This document shows, piece by piece, positions 1 to 8,194 of a DNA stretch of 25,648 bases. The notes under the pieces are model-generated. The model was not told where the DNA came from and made no database searches. It saw only the letters and a list, made by a program, of their open reading frames with translations. The DNA is taken from the NCBI GenBank assembly GCA_047629215.1, contig JBLHWO010000023.1, forward strand, positions 1 through 25,648, given 5' to 3'. The DNA comes from CANLBN01 sp047629215. GTDB taxonomy: Bacteria; Pseudomonadota; Gammaproteobacteria; Pseudomonadales; Cellvibrionaceae. How positions within the stretch are numbered: the stretch's first letter is position 1; the number at the start of each line of letters is the position of its first letter. The translations under genes and the position numbers were made by a program.

Positions 1-1343
1 AATTCATTCTTTTGCCGAGCATCGTGTTGTCATGCTCATGACAGTGCTAGAAGAACTTTCATGAGGATCGCAGAGATAAAGACGTAAGCCGAGAAGAACG
101 AATAGCCATTGATAATATTGAAAAAAAATTGGCGGCGCCTCGCCAAAAGAAATGCAACGCGGCGTAAAAATCCGCCACTCCAGCAACACTAAACATAGTG
201 GAACAGATGAAATTATCGGAAAAATTTAGCTTTTACTCACCAACTCATTCCAAGCGACGGCAACATCCCCTACCTAAACTCTTCCCACCAACATGCAAAT
301 GACAATCGAATTATCAATGCGGCATAAAACCTGCCGACAACAATCCCGATGCTTTTGTTTGCCTTGTCACCAAAGATGTTAATATGCGTTTAAAAGCTAA
401 AGGATCCGGCTTAGAGCAGATAGACGATTATCGAAATGATAAAGTACTGGATGATGTTGATCTATTAGCAAAGGGTTATGAATTTTTTAAAACCGGATGT
501 TGGGAACAAATTAAATCCGTTAGCACTAAGCACGAAGGCCCTGAAACCATTCATTTAATAGACAAAAAATATTTGCCTCACTGCCATCCAAAAATGTTCA
601 TTTTGGATGGCAGTGAATTTGTGGGGAAAATCCTATCACTTAATGACAAACACATTCGTATTCTATATCTTAGCCGCCACCGCTTAATGGGGCAAAAAAT
701 TTGGGGAATCAAACCTCGTAATATGGAACAAGCTATGAGCTTGTTTTTACTAAGCTATGAAGATGCCGACATGACCGCGTTAACCGGCCATGCCGGGTCA
801 GGTAAAACACTATTAGCCTTAGCTTACGGCTTACACGCCATTATCGAAGAAAAACGTTTTAATAAAATGATTATTGCTCGTAACACTCCTCTTATCACAG
901 AAGATATTGGCTTTTTACCTGGAACTGAGGAGGAAAAAATGCGCCGTGGCTAGCCGCCTTCGATGACAATTTAGAAGCGCTTCACGGCAGCGATGAGCAT
1001 AGTGTCAGCAGCATTGAGTACGTTAAAGAAAAAGCGAATATCCAATTTAAATAATTAAATTTTATGCGCGGCCGCTCATTCAATAATGCTTATATTATCA
1101 TTGACGAAAGCCAAGGTCTCACACAATTCCAATTAAAATCCATCCTCATCCGTGTAGGCTCTAATTCCAAGATTGTCGTATTAGGCAACCTAGCCCAAAT
1201 CGATAATAAATATATAACGCCGCTAACATCGGGGCCCACCTATCTAGCTGAAAGATTAAAACCATTATGATCATGCCGGCATTATGCATATCAACGGTAT
1301 TGAACGGAGTCGCCTAGCGGAATTTGCCGAAGAAAACTTATAG
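1..1343 (+). pseudogene. PIN-PhoH family ATPase (PhoH2-like), multiply frameshifted, 5' end outside window
   Basis: This is the remnant of a PhoH2-type protein: an N-terminal PIN nuclease-like domain joined to a PhoH P-loop ATPase, a family linked to RNA unwinding and cleavage. Translating piecewise gives the family in order. PIN-domain pieces are FAEHRVVMLMTVLEEL (frame 2, from base 2), RDKDVSREERIAI (frame 3), ASPKEMQRGVKI (frame 2) and NDNRIINAA (frame 1). The ATPase core follows in frame 3 from about 324: VTKDVNMRLKAKG, Walker A GHAGSGKTLLAL and IGFLPGTEEEKM. Frame 2 then has PWLAAFDDNLEALHG, MRGRSFNNAYIIIDES and VVLGNLAQID, and frame 3 has NGIERSRLAEFAEENL ending at TAG 1341-1343. I count frame changes near 62, 137, 220, 323, 941 and 1262, plus a TAA at 1052-1054 inside QFK*LNFMRG. 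At 941 a missing G explains MRRG in place of the family's MAPW. The gene begins before base 1. Family assignment is strong, and the gene is almost certainly dead. Confidence 0.9.
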
Positions 1344-1370
1344 CTTTAAAACCAGTCGTACAAATTAATC

Positions 1371-1384
1371 GAGACCTTTGCACG
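1371..1384 (+). repeat. IS-like terminal inverted repeat end (GAGACCTTTGCACG)
   Basis: GAGACCTTTGCACG lies 27 bases after the dead phoH2 stop. Nearly the same word occurs twice, in inverted orientation, at 8627-8640 and 8653-8666. The shared GAGACCTTT core at three places, none inside an intact gene, resembles a transposon terminal repeat. I believe similar ends occur in IS4/IS5-type elements but cannot confirm this. No transposase is recognisable beside it. Confidence 0.4.
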
Positions 1385-1400
1385 GAAGATGATTTCCAGA

Positions 1401-1493
1401 TGCCCTTGGGGTATGCTTTCAGGCAATCAAAAATTGCTCCTGTACTTTGATGCATCCTCCCCACCTTGGAGGGCAAGGCAGACCCCAAGGGCA
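1401..1493. repeat. Perfect 12-bp inverted repeat enclosing further stems
   Basis: TGCCCTTGGGGT at 1401-1412 is the exact reverse complement of ACCCCAAGGGCA at 1482-1493. The 69-base interior contains CAGGCAAT/ATTGCTCCTG and CCTCC/GGAGG pairings, so a multi-stem fold is possible. It sits directly after the GAGACCTTTGCACG end at 1371 and may belong to the same degraded element. The minus-strand open frame across it resembles no protein I know. An RNA fold, an element end or chance remain possible. Confidence 0.5.
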
Positions 1494-1635
1494 CGTAGAA
1501 AACACACGATAAATCTGTAGGAACATATTTAGGTAGCTTTGCTGGCCGAAAGCATAGCGCCATAGGCAAACGGAAATAGCCACGATAAGACTTCACTGCA
1601 ATTTCTGAAAAACACAAACAACGGATAGACAAGCA

Positions 1636-2136
1636 TTGCAAAAACCAATAACCACATTAGACATTGAAGCATCAGGGATTAATGCTAGGGCATATCCTAT
1701 CGAAATCGGGGTGTCGCTCTCAAATGGAACAACATGGTGCAGCCTTATCAAGCCCGCAGAGTCTTGGACCTATTGGAGCAAAGAAGCCGAAAATATTCAC
1801 GGGATATCGTATGAAGAGCTAATGACTAACGGAAAAAGCCCTGCGCAGGTGGCCGGAAAGCTCAACAAGCTACTGACGTCCTCAACGGCCTACAGCGATT
1901 GCTGGGTTCTAGACCAGCCTTGGCTTATCAAACTTTTCCAACATGCTGGTATCACGCAAACCTTTAGCTTATTAGACATGATGCACATAATGAAAGAGGA
2001 GCCCTATGAAAAGCTTGTTGAGACAAAGCACCGCATAGCATTAACCTTAGACTTAGCGAGGCATAGAGCAAGCAACGATGCCCTCATACTACAATTAGCT
2101 CACGAAGAATTAAGAAAAAAATATAATTTATCTTAA
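1636..2136 (+). CDS. DEDDh-family 3'-5' exonuclease (RNase T / PolIII epsilon-like)
   Basis: This is a 166-residue protein with the DnaQ-like exonuclease fold signature. Exo I is TLDIEASG (Asp/Glu near residues 9 and 11), with HGIS downstream. A central YSDCW probably supplies the Exo II acidic residue, and the C-terminal HRASND gives the DEDDh His and Asp. The family removes nucleotides from the 3' ends of DNA or RNA using two metal ions; the substrate here is unknown. The length fits the short stand-alone members of the family. The frame opens after a TGA at 1606, and the first usable start is TTG at 1636, so no ATG or GTG is available and no good Shine-Dalgarno is visible. It lies between a dead phoH2 and a convergent interrupted pilZ, yet its own frame and catalytic residues are intact. 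Confidence 0.8.
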   Translation: MQKPITTLDIEASGINARAYPIEIGVSLSNGTTWCSLIKPAESWTYWSKEAENIHGISYEELMTNGKSPAQVAGKLNKLLTSSTAYSDCWVLDQPWLIKLFQHAGITQTFSLLDMMHIMKEEPYEKLVETKHRIALTLDLARHRASNDALILQLAHEELRKKYNLS

Positions 2137-2370
2137 GGGTATCTCTAAACATTACAATTTTTTCGTAAAAGCAAGGAAGCACCGCGCGAACAACCGCAGT
2201 TTACACGTAGTAAATGACTCCCCTGTGCTTAACTTCGAGAGCATGAAAATCATGTACAGGACGTATTTGCATACCGTTTTTGCAGGTGCTAAAAACGGTG
2301 ACGCAACTATCGCGCAAAAAGGCAATCTTTAGGGCTGGACTTAAAAATTAACTCGGCACTAGGCTCCAAG
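2137..2370. repeat. Convergent gap with nested palindromes
   Basis: This is non-coding sequence between the convergent exonuclease and pilZ genes. Visible dyads are TTTAC/GTAAA around 2200, CATGA/TCATG around 2243, and a perfect 9-bp stem ACCGTTTTT (2273-2281) with AAAAACGGT (2291-2299) around the loop GCAGGTGCT. The last stem is flanked by TTGC and GCAA, which extend the pairing. It could be a bidirectional terminator, but the T-rich strand is inside the stem rather than after it. A dispersed intergenic repeat of the REP type is the other possibility. No second copy exists in this window. Confidence 0.45.
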
Positions 2371-2946
2371 CTACTCCATCTGCTCTTTCAACCACCTTAA
2401 CAAAGAACCTTGACGCTGTATAATATGTTGAATTAGCTTTTTTCTATCACTATCTTTTATTTCAATAAATTCAACCCTAAGATAATAAGCCTTGACTTCT
2501 GCTAATGATTGACAATCAATCACTCGGCCAACGGCAGAAACCTGCTCAACAGACGCATCAAAAAATAAAGTTAAGTTGATGCTCACTTCTGCCGATAGGC
2601 TTTCATCTACTGGAAAAGCTATTCCACACGCACTGATATCGGCCTCTTGAATGCTGTTGTTAGACATTCCACCAGCTAAACTATCGAGCCAAATTAAGGC
2701 GACAATCGTATCCAACTTTTTATTAAGCACGTCAATCGCCTGTGTAGCCGCAGGGTCACTAGATTCCAATTTGGCCAACGCTGACTGAACCTCTTGATTA
2801 TGCACCCCCAGCAACTACTTTACGTTAACCCCCGACTCAGTCGGCGACAACCCATCATCTGAATTATCTTTTATAAGCGTATAATTAAGGCCTATTGCAT
2901 CGGTAATCCGCAAGAATCGGCGGCGGTCATCACTCGCCACTTTCAT
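2371..2946 (-). pseudogene. PilZ-domain protein gene interrupted by in-frame TAG at codon 44
   Basis: The ATG at 2946 overlaps the pomB stop (TAATG), so the gene is translationally coupled to pomB. It opens with MKVASDDRRRFLRITDAIGL, whose RRRFLR is the basic stretch typical of c-di-GMP-binding PilZ proteins. It runs 43 codons to a TAG at 2815-2817 and then continues in the same frame for 147 codons. The C-terminal part contains ADISACGIAFPVDE and a YYLRVEFIEIKDSDRKKLIQ segment, fitting a PilZ beta-barrel and the end of such proteins (about 191 codons in total). The single lesion is best explained by one CAG-to-TAG change. TAG is a normal stop for xseB, ispA, gltD, pilP and pilN here, so recoding is unlikely. 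The downstream part could restart at TTG 2814, or the gene may be freshly dead. Confidence 0.75.
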
Positions 2947-3935
2947 TAAAACACTTCTTCCGGTCGTAAGTTAAATAAATAATCTGGCTCAAGATCCAAA
3001 TCTCGCATAATATTACGGCCTTCTTCTTGAAGAACCTCTTTATCGTCTTCGGAAATCTCTTCGCCTAAACCCTGCCGTATGACAATCTCAACTCGCCGAT
3101 TACGGGCGCGATTTTCTCTGGTACGGTTATCAACCAAAGGCTGCGTATCGGCCATACCTGACACCTCAAAGCGACGACGATTAATATCGCCGCCCTTCAT
3201 CAATTCTTCCGCAACAGATACCGCTCGCGAGCTAGACAGCTCCCAATTTGATCGGTAGCGATTGGAGCGTTTAATTGGAATATCATCTGTATGTCCTTGC
3301 ACCTGAATTTTTCCAGGTTTTTGCGTTAACACTCCACGAATTTCATCCATAACATCAAAGTAATCATCGGCTAATTCATGAGAACCCGATTTAAACGAGC
3401 CTTTTTCTCTAATGCGTATAATAATTTTTCTACCTTCTGTTTCTATCTCAATTTCGCCTGCCAATATTTCTGTTTCTAGCGCATCAGCTAACTGCTTTGC
3501 GTCTTCTTTAGTTTGATGTATTAACTCTTCTAGTTGTTGCTTAATTCGCAATTTCACACCCGCTTCTTGAGAAACATCACCGGCCTCAACGTCATACTCT
3601 TGACTACACTGAACCTCTAAGCTCATCTCAGTAATGTCTTCCGTTTTTTGCCATATTTCATTAATAGGAGTGGGGCTAGGAATTCCGGGACTAAACTCTT
3701 GCGCAATAACGCTGGTGCCCTTGGGTACATCGGTAACATTTAATGCGTTCTGAACACCAAAGGCTTGCGCCATTGATCCCGCAAGACGCATAAACTTCAT
3801 TGCATCCATCTCTGAAAATGACAGCAGCAATACGAAAAAACACATCAACAATGACATCAGATCAGCAAAGGTTGCCATCCACGGAGGCAGTCCCGCTGGG
3901 CAGTCGCATTCTGACTCTTCGTCTTCGTTATTCAC
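2946..3935 (-). CDS. pomB: PomB/MotB-type flagellar stator protein
   Basis: This 329-residue B subunit of the flagellar stator anchors the ion channel to peptidoglycan. A short acidic, Cys-containing N-terminus (ESECDCPAGLPPWM) leads into one membrane helix at about residues 19-42. The helix contains FADLMSLLMCFFVLLLSFSE, in which the Asp of FADLM is the ion-carrying residue. The helix and the following GVQNALNV and PKGTS.IAQEF segments look like Vibrio PomB, the Na+-type subunit. A linker and coiled-coil follow. An OmpA-like peptidoglycan-binding domain spans about residues 170-290, with QVQGHTDDIPI and NRARNRRVEIVI. An acidic C-terminal tail follows. It lies 30 bases downstream of pomA and its stop overlaps the pilZ start. 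Na+ use is inferred from similarity. Confidence 0.93.
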   Translation of the reverse strand: MNNEDEESECDCPAGLPPWMATFADLMSLLMCFFVLLLSFSEMDAMKFMRLAGSMAQAFGVQNALNVTDVPKGTSVIAQEFSPGIPSPTPINEIWQKTEDITEMSLEVQCSQEYDVEAGDVSQEAGVKLRIKQQLEELIHQTKEDAKQLADALETEILAGEIEIETEGRKIIIRIREKGSFKSGSHELADDYFDVMDEIRGVLTQKPGKIQVQGHTDDIPIKRSNRYRSNWELSSSRAVSVAEELMKGGDINRRRFEVSGMADTQPLVDNRTRENRARNRRVEIVIRQGLGEEISEDDKEVLQEEGRNIMRDLDLEPDYLFNLRPEEVF

Positions 3936-3965
3936 CCTTTAGCATCCATCTTATTCAGAGAAAAG

Positions 3966-4727
3966 CTATCCTGCATCTGCGATTTCTCGCTTTGATTCAG
4001 GCAAATAATTTCTCAACATACTATCGATAACACGAGGATTTAAACCATTTTGTATGGCTAAAAGAGCGTCGATAACTACATTTTTAACCAACACATCATC
4101 AGCTGCCCTTTGCTTTAACTTAGCAGCCATCGGCTCACAAAAAGCATTGGCCAATATTGCACCATACAATGTCGTTAATAGCGCAACTGCCATTGCAGGG
4201 CCAATCGATTTTGGGTCTGACATATTTGCCAACATCGCAACAAGACCCACCAATGTACCAATCATCCCCATAGCTGGCGCCATTACAGCCATATTAGTAA
4301 AAATTGATGCCCCTAAGGCATGCCGCTTTTCGGCTTCTGTTTTTTCTTTCGATAGTAAACCTTTAACTACATCGGGGTCGTGCCCATCAACTAAGAGCTG
4401 AATACCTTTTTTAAGAAAGTCGCTACTCACCTCTTTTCCCTCTAATGATAACAATCCACCTTTACGGGCCTCGTCAGCTAAAGCGACTATTTCATCAATT
4501 AACTCAGCCAGATCTACTGCATTGCCTTTAAAACCTTTAACTGCAATTTTTACGAATGCAAGATATTGCCCCAAACTGTACTTGGCCATAACAGCACAAA
4601 AGGTACCCCCGAAAACAATCACAACAGAGGGTATATTGATAAACATGGTGATATCACCACTCATCAACATAGTCACGACAATCAGTGCCAAAGCACCTAA
4701 AATACCAATCAGTGTTGCTAAATCCAC
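3966..4727 (-). CDS. pomA: PomA/MotA-type flagellar stator protein
   Basis: This is the A subunit of the flagellar stator, with four membrane helices around the torque-generating cytoplasmic loop. I chose the GTG at 4727, giving MDLATLIGILGALAL, because PomA proteins begin with MDLAT. A TTG two codons upstream (4733) is the only longer option. The cytoplasmic loop contains ARKGGLLSLE and LLVDGHDPDVV. The C-terminal helices contain APAMGMIGTLVGLVAMLANM and GPAMAVALLTTLYGAI. The tail NGLNPRVIDSMLRNYLPESK is the conserved PomA end. At about 254 residues it has full family length. It is the first gene of a pomA-pomB-pilZ unit transcribed away from xseB-ispA-dxs. I saw no convincing sigma-28 promoter upstream. 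Confidence 0.94.
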   Translation of the reverse strand: MDLATLIGILGALALIVVTMLMSGDITMFINIPSVVIVFGGTFCAVMAKYSLGQYLAFVKIAVKGFKGNAVDLAELIDEIVALADEARKGGLLSLEGKEVSSDFLKKGIQLLVDGHDPDVVKGLLSKEKTEAEKRHALGASIFTNMAVMAPAMGMIGTLVGLVAMLANMSDPKSIGPAMAVALLTTLYGAILANAFCEPMAAKLKQRAADDVLVKNVVIDALLAIQNGLNPRVIDSMLRNYLPESKREIADAG

Positions 4728-5021
4728 ACCCAAACCCCAAACAGTGTATAAAAAATAATTTCGCGACTAACCCTATGTGTAGCCACTTAACGGTACAAGC
4801 AAGCATAAAGAGCACTTTGTTTTAGTCTAGACGTTATTTCGCATTTCACATGGGCAAAATAAAGCGAGGGCGTGTTAACATAAACTACGAAATGGCCGAC
4901 CTGAATGCACTTAACAGATTATTACTTCTGGCCTTTCAGCTTTGTCAAAATGGTTATAAAAACACACTATCCTATTACCAAATATCAACAGCTTAATCCT
5001 GTTTCCGAGGAAATTATAAAA

Positions 5022-5261
5022 GTGAAATCAAAAAAATTAAATTTTGAACAATCTCTCGCAGAACTCGATAAACTTGTCGGTAAATTAGAGGATGGTGAAC
5101 TATCACTAGAAGAGTCTCTTACCGCTTTTGAGCGAGGAATTAATCTCACCAAAGAATGCCAACTGCACTTATCAGAGGCCGAACAAAAGGTTTCTCTATT
5201 GGTCGGCGAAGGGGATAATTTATCTCTTGCCGATTTTGATGAAGCCGAAAACAAATTCTAG
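5022..5261 (+). CDS. xseB: Exodeoxyribonuclease VII small subunit
   Basis: XseB is a small helical protein that binds several-fold to XseA to form exonuclease VII, which degrades single-stranded DNA from both ends. The core NFEQSLAELDKLVGKLEDGE followed by LSLEESLTAFERG is the family signature, and the rest is helical (LTKECQLHLSEAEQKV). I start at GTG 5022 with GAGG at 5007-5010 about 11 bases upstream, giving 79 residues, the usual size. The frame stays open upstream to a possible ATG at 4905, but that extension has no family resemblance. It is followed after 21 bases by ispA, as in many gammaproteobacteria. A weak TTGTCA-like -35 lies near 4940, but I do not call a promoter. Confidence 0.92.
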   Translation: MKSKKLNFEQSLAELDKLVGKLEDGELSLEESLTAFERGINLTKECQLHLSEAEQKVSLLVGEGDNLSLADFDEAENKF

Positions 5262-5282
5262 CCGAAACTAAGAAAAAATTTA

Positions 5283-6191
5283 ATGTCAGCTTTTACTAAA
5301 TTTGCTCAAACCCACACTCAACGCGTTAACGACAAACTAAACGACTACCTTAGTCTTGACTCTTCACTCACTGAAAATAAGTCATCCGGATCTCGTCTAG
5401 AAGAAGCAATGAGGTATAGCTTACTCAGTGGCGGGAAAAGAATACGGCCCTTATTAGTCTATGCTAGCGCTGAATCTATTGCCGACACGAAGCCTCTGAC
5501 CGATAAGGCTGCCGCCGCCATTGAATGTATTCATGCCTACAGCCTGATACATGATGATCTGCCCGCAATGGATGACGATGATCTACGACGAGGCCAAGCA
5601 ACTTGTCATATTCAATTTGACGAAGCAACAGCGATTCTTGCCGGAGACGCCCTGCAAGCCTATGCCTTTGAATTACTAAGCCAGCCCACAAACGGGGCCG
5701 ATCCCATTAACCAGTTAAAGATGTGCCGGCTACTCTCAAAGGCAAGCGGTGCAAACGGCATGGTGGCGGGCCAAGCAATTGACTTGACCGCAATAAACCA
5801 AGAGCTCAACTTAGAACAACTAAGCGCCATGCACAATCTAAAAACAGGCGCACTTATCAGAGCGAGCGTTCTTTTAGGTGCTATCTCTACGGGTCTTGCG
5901 ACTGACGATCAGCTCAATGCACTCTCTCAGTATGCTGGCGACATCGGTCTAGCCTTTCAAGTACAAGACGATATTTTAGATGTGATATCGGATACAGAGA
6001 CATTAGGAAAGCAACAAGGGGCTGATATATCTCACAATAAACCCACATTTGTCTCTTTATTAGGAATTGATAAAGCAAAACAAAAAGCAGACCAGCTTTA
6101 CAGCAACGCTTTGGATTCCCTCAGCAGCTTTGACTATCGAGCCGATAATTTAAGGCACCTTGCTGGCTATATCGTAAAACGTGAACGTTAG
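5283..6191 (+). CDS. ispA: Farnesyl diphosphate synthase
   Basis: This is a 302-residue short-chain trans-prenyltransferase, predicted to condense IPP with DMAPP and GPP to make farnesyl diphosphate. The substrate-binding GGKRIRPLL lies near residue 50. The first Asp-rich motif is in HDDLPAMDDDDLRRGQ at about 90-105. GMVAGQAIDL sits in the middle, and the second Asp-rich motif is QVQDDILDV near 225. The length and the spacing between the two Asp motifs match bacterial IspA. It lies 21 bases after xseB and is followed closely by dxs, the common xseB-ispA-dxs unit. GGPP synthase activity cannot be excluded from sequence alone, but the context favours IspA. Confidence 0.95.
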   Translation: MSAFTKFAQTHTQRVNDKLNDYLSLDSSLTENKSSGSRLEEAMRYSLLSGGKRIRPLLVYASAESIADTKPLTDKAAAAIECIHAYSLIHDDLPAMDDDDLRRGQATCHIQFDEATAILAGDALQAYAFELLSQPTNGADPINQLKMCRLLSKASGANGMVAGQAIDLTAINQELNLEQLSAMHNLKTGALIRASVLLGAISTGLATDDQLNALSQYAGDIGLAFQVQDDILDVISDTETLGKQQGADISHNKPTFVSLLGIDKAKQKADQLYSNALDSLSSFDYRADNLRHLAGYIVKRER

Positions 6192-6271
6192 AAGCAAGAA
6201 TACCCCTTTTTAAACTAGGCAATTACTTGCCAAAACAATATAATACTTTATTCATACTTGGCCTATTTTTT

Positions 6272-8179
6272 ATGTGTAGTGAAATCCCATTAACCCGCCC
6301 CTCAGCCCCTCTGCTGGATACTATTAATGATCCAGCAGATTTACGCGAGTTAAATGAAAAGCAACTACTCGATTTAGCCGATGAGCTACGACAATATTTA
6401 CTCTATTGCGTAGGGCAAACAGGCGGCCACTTGGGCGCCGGGCTTGGCGTAGTTGAACTCACCATTGCCCTGCACTATGCCTATAATACCCCTAGTGATC
6501 GCTTAGTATGGGATGTGGGCCATCAAACTTATCCGCACAAAGTCTTGACTGGCCGTCGCGAAGAAATGCTGAGCATGCGCCAATATCAAGGTTTATCTGG
6601 CTTTCCTAAACGCAGTGAAAGTGAGTTCGACACCTTTGGTGTAGGTCACTCAAGCACTTCTATTAGCGCGGCCCTGGGTATGGCCGTAGGTAATGATTTA
6701 GCCGGCTTAGATAATAAGCATGTTGCAATTATTGGTGACGGCGCAATGACAGCGGGCATGGCATTTGAAGCACTCAACCACGCGGCTCACACCAAGAAAG
6801 ATCTCTTAGTTATCCTTAACGATAACAATATGTCGATTTCACCTAATATTGGCGGCCTAGCCACTTACTTTTCCAAAATATGGGCCAGCCAGTTCTACAA
6901 TGCCTTACGAGAAAACAGCAAACGCGTATTAACCAAAATCCCCCGCGCCTGGGAAGCTGCAAGACGAACCGAAGAACATGTTAAAGGCTTAGTCTCTCCC
7001 GGCACTCTTTTTGAAGAAATGGGCTTTAATTACGTTGGTCCCATTGACGGACACGATCTTCCAGAGCTTGTTAGCTATATGAACAAACTGCAAAAGATCA
7101 AAGGCCCTAAACTACTGCATATTATCACCCAAAAAGGTAAAGGCTTTTCACCCGCAGAAGCAGACCCGGTTGGCTACCATGCACTCAACAAATTAGAACC
7201 CAAAACCTCTGCAACGGTTGCGGCAAAACCCAGTGCGCCAAAATATCAAGACGTATTTGGCCAATGGCTCTGCGATATGGCGGCGCAAGATGAAAAGCTA
7301 ATTGGCATTACTCCGGCGATGTGCGAAGGCTCTGGTATGGTTGAATTTGCCAAACACTTTCCCGAACGCTATCACGATGTCGCCATTGCCGAACAACATG
7401 CCGTCACCTTCGCCGCCGGTATCGCCTGCGAAAACCAAAAACCTGTTGTCGCTATTTATTCCTCCTTTCTACAACGCGCTTATGATCAACTTATTCACGA
7501 TGTAGCACTACAAAACTTAGACGTCACGTTTGGCATTGATCGTGCTGGAATTGTTGGTGAAGACGGTCCAACCCACGCAGGCAGTTTTGATTTAAGTTTT
7601 ATGCGCTGCATTCCAAATATGATTATCGCTGCACCGAGCAATGAAAATGAATGCCGACAGCTACTCTATACTGCTTATGAATATAAAGGACCTTCTGCCG
7701 TACGCTACCCTCGCGGCAAAGGCACTGGCACCAGAATAGAAAAAAAAATGCAGCTTTTACCCATCGGGAAAGGCCTAACGGTTCGTAATGGCAAAGACAT
7801 TGCCATTCTCAACTTCGGCACACTGCTGCCCGCCGCTCTCGACGCCGCCGACAAATTAAACGCCACCGTTTGCGATATGCGCTGGGTCAAACCTTTAGAC
7901 GAAACATTATTAAACGCACTGTCCGCCTCTCATAAATTAATTGTTACCCTCGAAGAAAATAGTATTGCCGGTGGTGCCGGTAGCGGCGTTGCCGAGTACC
8001 TTTCTTCACAAGGTATATTAATCCCCGTATTGCATCTAGGCTTACCCGATATTTATATCGACCATGGCCAACGCGAAAAAATATTAAAAGCCATTGGCCT
8101 GGATAGTGAAGGCCTATCACAATCGATAATTGATCGCTTTAAGTTATTATCTGGCGAAAAAATAAATAAAGCACTTTAA
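6272..8179 (+). CDS. dxs: 1-deoxy-D-xylulose-5-phosphate synthase
   Basis: DXS is a thiamine-diphosphate enzyme that joins pyruvate and glyceraldehyde 3-phosphate to make DXP, the first step of the MEP isoprenoid pathway. I chose ATG 6272, giving MCSEIPLTRPSAPLLD, because DXS proteins start with a short segment before EIP..RP.TPLLD; a TTG at 6227 adds 15 unrelated residues. The resulting 635 residues are full length. Motifs in order are VGQTGGHLGAGLG, WDVGHQTYPHK, the TPP-binding GDGAMTAG...NDNNMSISPN, the catalytic-domain IAEQHAVTFAAG, and DRAGIVGEDGPTHAG. A C-terminal transketolase-C domain is present (LEENSIAGGAGSGVAEYL). It is the last gene of the xseB-ispA-dxs unit, and an AT-rich hairpin overlaps its stop codon. 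Confidence 0.96.
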   Translation: MCSEIPLTRPSAPLLDTINDPADLRELNEKQLLDLADELRQYLLYCVGQTGGHLGAGLGVVELTIALHYAYNTPSDRLVWDVGHQTYPHKVLTGRREEMLSMRQYQGLSGFPKRSESEFDTFGVGHSSTSISAALGMAVGNDLAGLDNKHVAIIGDGAMTAGMAFEALNHAAHTKKDLLVILNDNNMSISPNIGGLATYFSKIWASQFYNALRENSKRVLTKIPRAWEAARRTEEHVKGLVSPGTLFEEMGFNYVGPIDGHDLPELVSYMNKLQKIKGPKLLHIITQKGKGFSPAEADPVGYHALNKLEPKTSATVAAKPSAPKYQDVFGQWLCDMAAQDEKLIGITPAMCEGSGMVEFAKHFPERYHDVAIAEQHAVTFAAGIACENQKPVVAIYSSFLQRAYDQLIHDVALQNLDVTFGIDRAGIVGEDGPTHAGSFDLSFMRCIPNMIIAAPSNENECRQLLYTAYEYKGPSAVRYPRGKGTGTRIEKKMQLLPIGKGLTVRNGKDIAILNFGTLLPAALDAADKLNATVCDMRWVKPLDETLLNALSASHKLIVTLEENSIAGGAGSGVAEYLSSQGILIPVLHLGLPDIYIDHGQREKILKAIGLDSEGLSQSIIDRFKLLSGEKINKAL

Positions 8180-8194
8180 CCTCATGCTTTATTT
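8164..8194 (+). terminator. AT-rich hairpin overlapping the dxs stop codon
   Basis: AAATAAAGCA (8164-8173) pairs perfectly with TGCTTTATTT (8185-8194) across an 11-base loop holding the TAA stop. A TAATTTTT run follows. The position fits transcription termination after dxs, but the stem has few G-C pairs, so the strength is doubtful. Confidence 0.4.

Noticed and set aside
1291..1641. 116-codon minus-strand open frame
   Set aside because: It spans the inverted repeat and IS-like end, has no ribosome-binding site and resembles no protein family I know. Part of it also overlaps the dead phoH2 end.
2815..2817. TAG recoded as a sense codon in this organism
   Set aside because: xseB, ispA, gltD, pilP and pilN all end in TAG at the expected family length, so TAG works as a stop here. 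TAGs inside the intron reverse transcriptase are explained by decay.
4905..5021. Upstream extension of xseB from ATG 4905
   Set aside because: The extra 39 residues have no similarity to XseB, while the GTG at 5022 gives the normal length.
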